Origin: CAZCFB01 sp964511535
Lineage (GTDB): Bacteria > Myxococcota_A > Polyangia > GCA-2747355 > CAZCFB01
Length of the DNA stretch: 29,501 nt
Direction: 5' to 3'
Assembly: GCA_964511535.1 (NCBI GenBank)
Contig: CAZEFW010000121.1
Span: 1 to 29,501 of the forward strand
The stretch's first letter is position 1; each line of letters starts with the position of its first letter. The notes beneath the pieces were generated by a model. The model ran no database searches and had not been told where the DNA came from. It saw only the letters and a list, made by a program, of their open reading frames with translations. This document shows positions 15,582 to 23,064 of the stretch, in pieces. A program made the translations under genes and the position numbers.

Positions 15582-16955
15582 TTAGCGCAACGCGCGGAAG
15601 ACGAAGGTGTACTTTACCTCCAGCGGCTTGCCCGACCGCGGCTTGCGGAAGCTGATCTTTCGCAGCTCCGAGAACAGGCAGCGCCGCAGCCCCTTGCTCT
15701 CTATTGTGGCGTTGAGCACCCGGATGCGGCTCGCCCTGCCCTTGTTGCCCACGTGGAAGGCCACGCGGATCCGCCCGCCCAGGCGCCGGTCCTTGCGAAG
15801 CGCCTCCACGTAGCAGCGCTGGATCCGCTTCAGCCGGCCCTGAACCCGTATCTTGTAGCGGCCCCGGTCCTGCTCGTCCTGCCCCGCTCCGGTGGCGCCG
15901 GGAGATGGCGCCAGGCGCTTCTTCTGGGGGGCGCCAGCGGCCGCGGACTTGCCCGCCCCGAGCTGCGCCAAAAGCGCCTTCGCCCTGGGGGTCCACTGGC
16001 TGTCCGGTTGCGCGGTGACGAACTTGCGCAGCTGCCGGCGCGCCGCGTCCATCTGGCCCAGGGCCATGTGCCCCAGGGCGCGGTAGTAGTACACCTCGCC
16101 GTCGGGCACGAAGAAGACGTCCTCGCTGGACAGGATGCTCATCTTGCGGTCCCGCGCCACCGCCCGCCGCGCGTGGGCCATGGACTTGGTCAACTGCTCG
16201 TCCCTGTCGTACGCCACAGCCAGCCCCCAGTGGTGGATCACCGCATCACTGTAGACGCCCAGGGTCAGCGCCTCCTGGTAGCGCTGGATCGCCTCGTCCA
16301 GGCGGCCGAGGCCCATGAGGCACTCGGCGGTGTTGCCCAGCAGCGAGGAGCGCCGACGGCGGCGCTCCAGGGTGGAGGCTTCGCTGGTGGCCAGGACGCG
16401 CTCGGCGCGGTCGTACTCCAGCACCGCCTTCTCCAGCTCCCCCAGGCTGGTGCGTGCGATGGCCATCTTCCAGGCCACCGGGTAGCTCTGGAGCAGGGCG
16501 GCGTCCATGGTCCGCGCACGCTCGATGGAGGCCACGGCCTGCTTCATCTGCGCCACGGCGCTTGCGCGCCCCGCGCCCTGGCGGGTCATGCCGCTGAAGC
16601 CGAGCTGCCAGCGCGCCAGGCCGAGGTAGAGGTGGCCGCGGGCGCGCCCGGGGGAGGCCGCCACCGCTGCCTTGAACAGCGCCTCGGCGCGTTTCAGCGC
16701 TCGCGCGCGCAGGGCCTTGGGGTCTTGCTCCGGGCCGTCCTCCAGCAGCTGCTCCAGCAGCGCCCGGCTCAGGTGCGCGCCGCGGCGGCTGGTGGCGCTC
16801 TGGTAGTATTTGATCCCCTCTTTCATGGCTGCGCGGTGCTTGTGGCGGCCCGGATCAGCGATGTTGCCCCAGAAATCTTCGTCGGCGCCGTCGCCCGCGC
16901 CCATGAGGAGCGCGGCGGACAGCAAGATCACAAGGGCCTGGGGTGAAGCTCTCAC
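15582..16955 (-). CDS. TPR protein with C-terminal AgmX/PglI (TonB-like) domain
   Basis: The 457-residue protein is best started at GTG 16955, because the following residues form a signal peptide (SPQALVILLSAALLMGAG); upstream in-frame codons overlap the divergent gene. Residues about 85-335 contain several TPR-like helical pairs (for example AVLEYDRAERVL, AIQRYQEALTLG, YYRALGHMALGQMDAARRQL), a protein-protein interaction scaffold. After a Lys/Pro/Ala linker, residues about 372-455 match the AgmX/PglI C-terminal domain: IQRCYVEALRKDRRLGGRI, GNKGRASRI, and a second Cys (Cys426) in LRRCLFSEL, ending in VKYTFVF. Proteins with this domain in Myxococcus are linked to gliding and envelope-spanning complexes. 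It probably acts in the periplasm. The M48 protease gene follows by 35 bp, suggesting a shared envelope quality-control or assembly role (inference). Confidence 0.85.
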   Translation of the reverse strand: MRASPQALVILLSAALLMGAGDGADEDFWGNIADPGRHKHRAAMKEGIKYYQSATSRRGAHLSRALLEQLLEDGPEQDPKALRARALKRAEALFKAAVAASPGRARGHLYLGLARWQLGFSGMTRQGAGRASAVAQMKQAVASIERARTMDAALLQSYPVAWKMAIARTSLGELEKAVLEYDRAERVLATSEASTLERRRRRSSLLGNTAECLMGLGRLDEAIQRYQEALTLGVYSDAVIHHWGLAVAYDRDEQLTKSMAHARRAVARDRKMSILSSEDVFFVPDGEVYYYRALGHMALGQMDAARRQLRKFVTAQPDSQWTPRAKALLAQLGAGKSAAAGAPQKKRLAPSPGATGAGQDEQDRGRYKIRVQGRLKRIQRCYVEALRKDRRLGGRIRVAFHVGNKGRASRIRVLNATIESKGLRRCLFSELRKISFRKPRSGKPLEVKYTFVFRALR

Positions 16956-17001
16956 AGTAGATATATTACCCCGACCACGGGTAAGCTTCCCTCCCGAAGA
17001 C

Positions 17002-17253
17002 ATGAACCGACAGGCGATCATATTCCAGCTCGTGGCCCTCGGCCTGCTGATCCCGGCGACCGCGCTCGAGGTATCGGGCGCAGGCTTCCCGGGCATCGAC
17101 CTGCTCATCTCCGTCATTCTGGTGGCCTCGGTGGGCCTGGCCTGCGCCTCGACCCTGCGCGGCGGCTCCCTGTTCTGGGGGGCGCTGACCGCGGGCGCCG
17201 CGGCACTCGGCCTGGTGCTGCACCTGTGCCTCAACATGGGGCTGCTATCATGA
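17002..17253 (+). CDS. Small hydrophobic membrane protein
   Basis: An 83-residue protein from ATG 17002 with three predicted membrane segments (about 7-24, 32-54 and 59-82). No family was recognised and no good Shine-Dalgarno is seen. The stop codon overlaps the next start as ATGA (17250-17253), so translation of the SecD-like lipoprotein is probably coupled to it. That coupling is the best evidence that it is real. Divergent from the TPR-AgmX gene, with only 46 bases between start codons. Confidence 0.65.
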   Translation: MNRQAIIFQLVALGLLIPATALEVSGAGFPGIDLLISVILVASVGLACASTLRGGSLFWGALTAGAAALGLVLHLCLNMGLLS

Positions 17254-18221
17254 GCCGCACCATGCCACGGGCCCTGCTCATTACGCTGGCGCTGGCATCC
17301 CTGACCGGATGCCCCGCAGCCCCCCGAGGGCCGGCCACGCCGGCCGGTTTCCAGGCCACCCTGAGCTACAGGGTGGACATCGGCCGCGCCATGCAGCGCC
17401 AGCTGTTGACCCTGGCGGCCCAGCTTCATCAGATGCTCAGCCAGCCGGTGCACCTGGCGTCGGTGGAGGTGGTGGAGCGGGGGATCTGGGTCACACCGCG
17501 CAACGAGGAGGTGCGCGCCGAGCTGCGGCCTGCCCTGGTGGAGGCGGTGGGCGAGGCGTTCCTGGTGCGCCAGACCAGCGGCAAAAACCTGATGGTCAAG
17601 CGCACGCGCAAGGGGGCCGCCCGGGCCGCCGATGCCCTGATGAAGGCCACCGTCGCGGCAGCGGACCAGCGACTCGCCGCCGTCGCCAGCGGCCACAAGG
17701 TGGTGCGCCACGGGAGCTGGACGGTGCTCGTCCACCTGGCCAAGTCCAGCGATGCGCGCGCCGCGCGCCAGGTGCTGGGCCAGCGCGGCGCCCTGTCGCT
17801 GCACCTGGTGGACCGCGGCGAGTACGGAAAGGCCGCGCGGCTGCCGTTTCACCTGATGCGGACCGGCAGCAAGGTGCTCCAGCGCCGCCCGGTGCTGGGC
17901 GGCGACCAGGTCGAGGGCGCCGGGGTCACAGGGGGAGGAAAACAGCGCGGGGTGACCCTCACCCTGGACCTGTCGACCCGGGGCGCCGGCCGCCTGGTGC
18001 AGGCGGCCGAGTCGTACGCCGGCACGCCGCTGGCCCTGCTGTTGGACGGCCGCGTACTGGCCATCCAGCCGCTGCTCGATCCGCCGCCTGATGAGGGCAA
18101 GATCCTGACAGTGAAACTCAACCGCCGCCTGAAACCGGCCGCAGTGGAGCGCCTCTCCAGGGTCCTGGAGAGCGCCGTACTCAACGGTCCCCTGCCCGCC
18201 CGCCTGGTCTCCAACCGCTGA
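17250..18221 (+). CDS. Orphan SecD-like periplasmic-domain lipoprotein
   Basis: The 323-residue protein starts at ATG 17250 within the ATGA overlap. Residues 1-21 are a lipoprotein signal peptide (LTGC, Cys21). The rest matches the periplasmic P1 region of SecD in order: the N-terminal YRVDIGRAMQRQLLTLAAQL block; a long helix followed by GSWTVLVHLAKSSDARAARQ (compare SecD's IVVQLPG...A); VLGQRGALSLHLVD (SecD LLGxTAxLEFRLV); VLGGDQVEGAGV; VTLTLDLSTRGAGRL; and LALLLDGRVLAIQPLLDPP (SecD LAIVLDGxVxSAPxI). The six membrane helices of SecD are absent, and no SecF is nearby. SecDF uses P1 to draw exported proteins out of the translocon with proton-motive force; here a lipid anchor replaces the channel part. 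It may hold or release secreted proteins at the membrane (inference). A REP-like pair follows the stop. Confidence 0.8.
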   Translation: MSRTMPRALLITLALASLTGCPAAPRGPATPAGFQATLSYRVDIGRAMQRQLLTLAAQLHQMLSQPVHLASVEVVERGIWVTPRNEEVRAELRPALVEAVGEAFLVRQTSGKNLMVKRTRKGAARAADALMKATVAAADQRLAAVASGHKVVRHGSWTVLVHLAKSSDARAARQVLGQRGALSLHLVDRGEYGKAARLPFHLMRTGSKVLQRRPVLGGDQVEGAGVTGGGKQRGVTLTLDLSTRGAGRLVQAAESYAGTPLALLLDGRVLAIQPLLDPPPDEGKILTVKLNRRLKPAAVERLSRVLESAVLNGPLPARLVSNR

Positions 18222-18235
18222 AAATCAAAACAAAT

Positions 18236-18339
18236 TAAATGTCAAGTGATGGGGTCTGACCCCCCTATATGACATTTTCGGGTGGGGTGGCGGTAAAATG
18301 TCAAGTGGTGGGGTCTGACCCCCCTACTTGACATTTTAA
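18236..18339. repeat. Second pair of REP-like palindromic elements (18236-18278 and 18294-18339)
   Basis: Two copies of the element seen at 8374-8477, here in the opposite orientation, start-to-start spacing 58 bases. Core GGGGTCTGACCCC; outer arms TGTCA / TGACA flanked by A/T runs. The copy at 18294 has perfect 9-bp outer arms. They again lie between convergent genes (SecD-like lipoprotein and top6A), and the second copy ends directly against the top6A stop codon. Confidence 0.88.
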
Positions 18340-19434
18340 TCAGGCGAGGTATGCGCCGTCCGCGATCTTGCGGGGGAGGTACTCTTCGGAGATGAAGCTG
18401 ATCCCCTTGGCGCTCAGGGCCTCGAGCTCGAGCTTGACGCCGGCGCGCATCATGGCGCGGATCTCTTTTTGCCAGGCGCGGCGCTGGAACCAGGGGTAGG
18501 CCAGCATCTGCTTGGCCCGGCGCTCGTCCTGGTCGTCCAGCTTGATGGTGACGTTGTCGGGCAGGCTGTACTTCTCGCGGTCGAAGGACGACAGCCCCAA
18601 AAAGCGCGCCTTGGGTACGGCCATGCGCTGGCTCTCGTAGGCCAGGTTGATGGAGCCCTGCTTGACAACGGAGTAGATGTAGAAGCCCCACGGGTCGTTA
18701 TCCACCAGCACATAGACCGGCAGCTTCAGCTCGTTGTGCAGCCGGTAGAGCAGCCGCCGCACGCCGCGCGGGGCCATGCCGTTGCCGGACAGCAGCAGGC
18801 ACTTGTGCTTCTTCCAGAACTTGTCCTCGTTGAGCCGGCCCCAGATGGCCTCCTTCTCCACGAGCAGGATGAACTTGGCTTCGCACGCCTTGAACTTGAT
18901 GATCTTCTCTTCAACGATGCTCGGGATGGACCAGCCGCCCGAGCCCATGCGCCGCAGGTTGATGGTGTCGCCCGCGTCCACCACGGTGAGGGGCCCGACC
19001 ATGGAGCCGCGCTTGGCCGCCGCCAGGTGCAGCTCCTCGCGCAAGGCGTCCACGGTCACCTCCAGGTCCTCGATGATCGGGTCGCTCTCGGTCTGGTCCT
19101 CGAAGGTGTTCTGCCGGCTCTCGCCCATGGTGTGCTTGGTGATGTAGTACAGATCACGGATGCTGGTCGTCTTGCCCTCTCTGAGCAGATCCTTGCAGGC
19201 CGCCGCGATGAGGAAGGTCTGCATGAACTTGCGCGCCTGACTGACGTTGAACAGCTGGCGCTGCTGCTTGTCGTCGCCCAGCTCGATGATGGAGCGCTTC
19301 TCGTCGAAGGTGACGTTGGACAGCGATCGGATCGGGATCTCCACCAGGGGATCGATCTCGTCGTGGATACTGGAGACCACGCCCTTGGCCAGGTTCACCA
19401 GCTTCTTGTGGGTCTTGCGTGATATGGCGTCCAT
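18340..19434 (-). CDS. top6A: DNA topoisomerase VI subunit A
   Basis: The 364-residue protein matches the Spo11/TopVIA family over its length. RDLYY (93-97) contains the catalytic Tyr, probably Tyr97, that forms the covalent DNA link; it sits in the 5Y-CAP domain. The Toprim domain has the acidic residues Glu193 (LVEKEAIW) and Asp245/Asp247 (VLVDNDPWG), which bind Mg2+. Start at ATG 19434 with GAGGGAG seven bases upstream, placed right over the top6B stop; the 12-base gap shows an operon in B-A order. With subunit B it makes an ATP-dependent type IIB topoisomerase that passes one duplex through another to relax or decatenate DNA. It is normal in archaea and plants and sporadic in bacteria, so gene transfer into this lineage is likely. 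Confidence 0.96.
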   Translation of the reverse strand: MDAISRKTHKKLVNLAKGVVSSIHDEIDPLVEIPIRSLSNVTFDEKRSIIELGDDKQQRQLFNVSQARKFMQTFLIAAACKDLLREGKTTSIRDLYYITKHTMGESRQNTFEDQTESDPIIEDLEVTVDALREELHLAAAKRGSMVGPLTVVDAGDTINLRRMGSGGWSIPSIVEEKIIKFKACEAKFILLVEKEAIWGRLNEDKFWKKHKCLLLSGNGMAPRGVRRLLYRLHNELKLPVYVLVDNDPWGFYIYSVVKQGSINLAYESQRMAVPKARFLGLSSFDREKYSLPDNVTIKLDDQDERRAKQMLAYPWFQRRAWQKEIRAMMRAGVKLELEALSAKGISFISEEYLPRKIADGAYLA

Positions 19435-19446
19435 GTCGCGCTCCCT

Positions 19447-21453
19447 CTACTTGCGCCGGCCGCGAGGGGCGGGCTTCTTCTTGGGCGCCGCCTTCTTGGC
19501 GGCCTTCTTGGCCGCCTTCCCGGCGGGGGCCTTCTTGGCGGGGGCCTTCTTCTTTTTCTTGGGCGCCGCCCGCTTCTTCGAGCTTGCCGCGGCGCGCTTG
19601 GTGGCCTCGGCCTGCTCCTCGGGGGTCAACTCCGCCGGCGCCTCTTCCGTCTCCACCGACTTGTCGCCCGGGGTGATGCCGGCCTCCTCGGCCAGGGCCG
19701 CGCCGCCTGTGTGCTTCAGCGCCATGCGGCCCAGCTCCCGCTGCAGCCTGTCCGCCGACGACCCGGTCAGGTCATGCAGCGAGTGCACCAGCTCGCCGAT
19801 GTACAGCTCGAAGATGGAGCGCCGCCGCGCTTCCATGCGCGCCCGCTCCTTGCGGCGCAGGTGGGCAGCCAGCTTGCGCCCCACCTCCCGCACCCCGAGC
19901 TTGATCTCCTTCATGATCTCCGGGTAATGGGCCACCGCCTCCTTGCTCTCCGAGGTGAACGGCACCCAAACCGAGGCGAAGTGAACGATGAGCACCATCG
20001 GCCCCAGGGGCAGCGAGCCCTTGGGGTGGGCCAGGCCGTAGCCCTTCCAGTTGGACTCGAGCACCGCCTTGAAGATGGCGCACGCGCCCTGCTGGTACTG
20101 CAGCGGCACCCGGTTGGCGAAGCGGATCAGGGTGATCGGTCCCTGGGCCTTGTCCTCGGCCTTGACCGCCAGCACCTCGCCCTTCTCGTCGAAGTTCTTG
20201 CGCCTGCGCAGAGCCCCACCGTAGGCCAGCCCCACCTCCACGCGGAAGGCGTTGCCGCGGTAGACCGACGGCGGCCGGGTGGACGACGCGTAGAAGCCGG
20301 CGTCGATCTCCCGCTCCAGCCCCTTGCGGATCAGGTCCTCGCCGATGGGCACCACGCAGTCGGTGCGCGGCGCCATGATCTTGACCTTGGGGATGGCCCG
20401 GAACAGCCGCTCCACGTCCTGGAGCTGCAGGGTGCGCGGCGAGGCCTTGGGCCGCACCTTGGCCACATCGCAGATCTGCTCCGAGACCCGGGGCGACACC
20501 CGGGAGAAGTCGGCCTGCAGCGCGGTGCTGACCCAGCGCTGCTTCGAATCCTTGAGCATCTTGATCAGCACGCCCAGCTCCACTCCGTACGGGTGGGGCT
20601 TGATCTCCATGGGCTCCGGCGGCAGCTCGTCGGCGGCCCGCGGGAAGTGCATCGGCTCGCGGCCCTTGGGCGGCGCGTAGGTCAGCTCGGCGTGGGGGTT
20701 GGCGATGACCACCTGCTCCAGGTATTCGTCAACGCTGCGCCGCCCGCCGCGGTAGGTACCCTGAAGCTCGATCTCCACCCGGGTGCCGTGGTCCATGTCC
20801 CACTCGAGCTCACGCTCCTCCACCACCTCGGGCTTGTTCTTCTGGGTGTTGAGCACGATCTCGAACTGGTTGGCCGGGCGCCGGCGGCTGGTGCGGCTGG
20901 TGATCACCACCGCCTTGCCGGTGGTGAGCTGGCCGTACATGCCCGCCGCGCTGATGCCGATCCCCTGCTGCCCGCGGCTCTGTTTGAGCCGGTGAAACTT
21001 CGACCCGTAGAGCAGCTTGCCGAAGATCTTCGGGATCTGGCTCTTGACGATGCCCGGGCCGTTGTCCTGGATCGCCACCCGGTAGCGGTCCTCTGCCACC
21101 TCGATGATCTCCACCCGGATGGTGGGCAGGATTCCTGCCTCCTCGCAGGCGTCCAGGGAGTTGTCCACCGCCTCCTTTACCGTGGTCAGCAGCGCCTTGG
21201 ACGGGTTGTCGAACCCGAGCAAGTGCCTGTTTTTGGTAAAGAATTCTGCAACCGAGATCTCACGCTGCTTGGCAGCCATGGTCTCGGCGGTGGCCCGGGT
21301 GCGCTTGCGCTTGGCGGCCCGCCTGGCCGGGGGTTTTGCAGCCGCTTTCTTTTCGGAATCATTGCCCTTTTTCTTGGGCTTCGGCTTGTCGTCCTTGCGT
21401 TTGTGAATCACGATGCCGGGCGAAGCATCAGCGCTGTCCAGTGAATCGAACAT
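19447..21453 (-). CDS. top6B: DNA topoisomerase VI subunit B with basic tails
   Basis: I chose ATG 21453 (668 residues); an in-frame TTG at 21501 would add 16 residues and fits a 44-base leader from the promoter at 21552-21580, so the start is uncertain. After a Lys/Arg/Ala-rich N-terminus, the conserved body begins at AKQREISVAEFFTKNRHLLGF. The GHKL ATPase motifs are clear: EAVDNSLDAC (Mg/ATP, N box), IQDNGPGI (G1) and QGIGISAAGMYGQLTTG (G2). The helix-2-turn-helix and transducer regions follow (GVELGVLIKML...; IRFANRVPLQYQQGACAIF). The final ~80 residues are not conserved: an acidic stretch (KSVETEEAPAELTPEEQAE) then a Lys/Ala/Pro-rich tail like histone H1 or bacterial HC1 tails. Subunit B binds ATP and gates DNA passage for subunit A, encoded next. 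Confidence 0.95.
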   Translation of the reverse strand: MFDSLDSADASPGIVIHKRKDDKPKPKKKGNDSEKKAAAKPPARRAAKRKRTRATAETMAAKQREISVAEFFTKNRHLLGFDNPSKALLTTVKEAVDNSLDACEEAGILPTIRVEIIEVAEDRYRVAIQDNGPGIVKSQIPKIFGKLLYGSKFHRLKQSRGQQGIGISAAGMYGQLTTGKAVVITSRTSRRRPANQFEIVLNTQKNKPEVVEERELEWDMDHGTRVEIELQGTYRGGRRSVDEYLEQVVIANPHAELTYAPPKGREPMHFPRAADELPPEPMEIKPHPYGVELGVLIKMLKDSKQRWVSTALQADFSRVSPRVSEQICDVAKVRPKASPRTLQLQDVERLFRAIPKVKIMAPRTDCVVPIGEDLIRKGLEREIDAGFYASSTRPPSVYRGNAFRVEVGLAYGGALRRRKNFDEKGEVLAVKAEDKAQGPITLIRFANRVPLQYQQGACAIFKAVLESNWKGYGLAHPKGSLPLGPMVLIVHFASVWVPFTSESKEAVAHYPEIMKEIKLGVREVGRKLAAHLRRKERARMEARRRSIFELYIGELVHSLHDLTGSSADRLQRELGRMALKHTGGAALAEEAGITPGDKSVETEEAPAELTPEEQAEATKRAAASSKKRAAPKKKKKAPAKKAPAGKAAKKAAKKAAPKKKPAPRGRRK

Positions 21454-21551
21454 CAGCTGCTCTTGCCCGGAGCCCGTTCCGGAAGTTCGCTTTTGTTTCA
21501 AGGCGTTGACTCTACTTTGTTTTGCGATTGACGGATTTCTGTTCCCATTCG

Positions 21552-21580
21552 GTGATATCGGTGGAGATCTGGCTTGTCAA
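21552..21580 (-). promoter_or_regulatory. Sigma70-like promoter of the topoisomerase VI operon
   Basis: Minus strand: perfect -35 TTGACA (21580-21575), 17-base spacer, -10 TATCAC (21557-21552; four of six matches). The predicted start of transcription is near 21545, 44 bases before the TTG and 92 before the ATG candidate starts of top6B. Confidence 0.5.
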
Positions 21581-21629
21581 GTTCGCGGCATAAATAGGGT
21601 GCCATAACTTGTGTTGGACAATATGAACA

Positions 21630-21670
21630 CCCCAAGCGCTTGTACATGGTCGGCCGGGTGTCCCTTGGGG
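21630..21670. promoter_or_regulatory. Palindrome and inverted repeat upstream of the glutamate-cysteine ligase gene
   Basis: CAAGCGCTTG at 21633-21642 is a perfect 10-base palindrome. CCCCAAG (21630-21636) is also complementary to CTTGGGG (21664-21670), giving a possible leader hairpin. Function unknown; it ends 65 bases before the start codon at 21736. Confidence 0.3.
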
Positions 21671-21735
21671 CTTGCCACGAACGACTCATCTGGTAAATAA
21701 GGGCGCAGGGCGTTCCAATTTCCCCCGGAGATCCC

Positions 21736-23052
21736 ATGCTTTCCCGCGAGCAAATGCTCGATACGTTCCTGCCTCACATGCAGACGTACAAGCCCCTGGT
21801 TGGGTTCGAATACGAGATCCAGTGCTTCGAAAAGGAGTCCATGCGGCCCCTTGGGTACGACGGGCCGCGCGGCCTCGCGGCCGTGCTGGATCAGGCCGCC
21901 CGCCTCACCGGCGGTGAGGTGCTGCAGGAGCCGGGCGACCCGGCCAACTGCGTCACCCTGCCCGACCAGGGCCAGCTGTCCATCGAGCCAGGCGGACAGT
22001 TCGAGTTCTCCAGCGCCCCCCGGCGGAAGTTCCTCGAAGCGATGGAGCAGTTCGAGCGCTACCTGGAGCTGCTGGAGGAGCTGGGCGAACGGTTCGGCCT
22101 GCACTTCTTCTACGGCGGGGTCAACCCGGTGCACACGGTGGACGACATCGGGCTGGTCACCGCCAAGCGGCGCTACCGCATCATGAACGACTACTACCCG
22201 CGGGTGGGCACCATGGGCCGCCGCATGATGCGCCAGACCTGCTCCATCCAGGTCAGCTTCGACTACCCGGACCGGCGCAAGGGAGAGGAGCTGCTACGCA
22301 CCGCGGCGCTCATCGCGCCCCTGGCCGCCGCGCTGTTTTCCAACTCGCCTTATGTGGACGGCAAGCGCAGCGGGTACCTGTCCTATCGCGTGCCCATCTG
22401 GTCCAACACCGATCCGGCGCGCTCGGGCCTGCTGCCCGGGTTCACCGATCCGGGCTACGGCTTCGATCATTACCTGGACCATGTGCTCGCCGCGCCGATG
22501 TTCTTCGTCAAGACCGAGGCCGGGTACCGCGACGCTGACCTGATGACCTTCGACCAGTTCAACCGAGGAGGCTTCGAGGGAAAGCAGCCCACCCTGGACG
22601 ACTTCGTGCTGCACAACAGCACCATCTTTACCGACGTGCGGCTCAAGACCACCGTGGAGGTGCGCACCATCGACTCCCAGCCGCCAGAGATGCTGCCGTC
22701 GGTGCTGGCCTTCCTGTGCGGGATCCTGTTCTGCCAGAAGTCCCGGCTGAGGGCCCAGACCACCCTGGGCAAGCTGACCTGGGAGCAGTACCAGGCGCTG
22801 CCGGAGAAGCTGGCGCGCGAGGGGATCGGCGGCACCATCGGCGGCGAGTCTGTCAAGGAGCTGCTGCTCGACCTGTTGCTGCACGCGGCGGCGGGGCTGC
22901 CCACCTGCTTCCCCGACGGCGCCGAAGCGGTGTACTACCTCGACCGGATCCGGGACATGGTTCACCGGGGCAAGACGCCGGCGGATTATGTGCTGGCTCG
23001 CTTCGGGGATGACGCCGAGGGGTGGCTGAAGAGCGGGAAGATCAGCTTCTAG
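21736..23052 (+). CDS. gshA: Glutamate-cysteine ligase, GCS2 (plant/alphaproteobacterial) type
   Basis: The 438-residue protein starts at ATG 21736 with GGAG six bases upstream. VGFEYEIQCF near the N-terminus carries the Glu residues that bind Mg-ATP in this family. YDGPRGLAAVLDQ, LPDQGQLSIEPGGQFEFSSAP and ARRYRIMNDYYP-like segments (KRRYRIMNDYYPRVG, RMMRQTCSIQVSFDY) and VRTIDSQPPEML match GCS2 enzymes, including EgtA-like relatives. It joins L-glutamate and L-cysteine to gamma-glutamylcysteine in the cytoplasm, the first step of glutathione synthesis. No glutathione synthetase lies nearby, so the product could be glutathione made with a distant gshB, or gamma-glutamylcysteine itself. It diverges from top6B and converges with an exported protein gene. 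Confidence 0.92.
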   Translation: MLSREQMLDTFLPHMQTYKPLVGFEYEIQCFEKESMRPLGYDGPRGLAAVLDQAARLTGGEVLQEPGDPANCVTLPDQGQLSIEPGGQFEFSSAPRRKFLEAMEQFERYLELLEELGERFGLHFFYGGVNPVHTVDDIGLVTAKRRYRIMNDYYPRVGTMGRRMMRQTCSIQVSFDYPDRRKGEELLRTAALIAPLAAALFSNSPYVDGKRSGYLSYRVPIWSNTDPARSGLLPGFTDPGYGFDHYLDHVLAAPMFFVKTEAGYRDADLMTFDQFNRGGFEGKQPTLDDFVLHNSTIFTDVRLKTTVEVRTIDSQPPEMLPSVLAFLCGILFCQKSRLRAQTTLGKLTWEQYQALPEKLAREGIGGTIGGESVKELLLDLLLHAAAGLPTCFPDGAEAVYYLDRIRDMVHRGKTPADYVLARFGDDAEGWLKSGKISF

Positions 23053-23064
23053 GCGTTGGCCTAG
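23049..23064. terminator. Palindromic hairpin containing both convergent stop codons
   Basis: CTAGGC (23049-23054), loop GTTG, GCCTAG (23059-23064). The plus-strand TAG of the ligase gene (23050-23052) and the minus-strand TAG of the exported protein gene (23063-23061) lie in mirrored positions in the stem. It could act as a short bidirectional terminator; there is no long T-run on either side. Confidence 0.45.

Noticed and set aside
8374..18339. Composite transposon bounded by inverted repeats
   Set aside because: The bracketed 10 kb holds ordinary envelope genes with no transposase or integrase, and both ends are where 3'-end REP elements would be expected.
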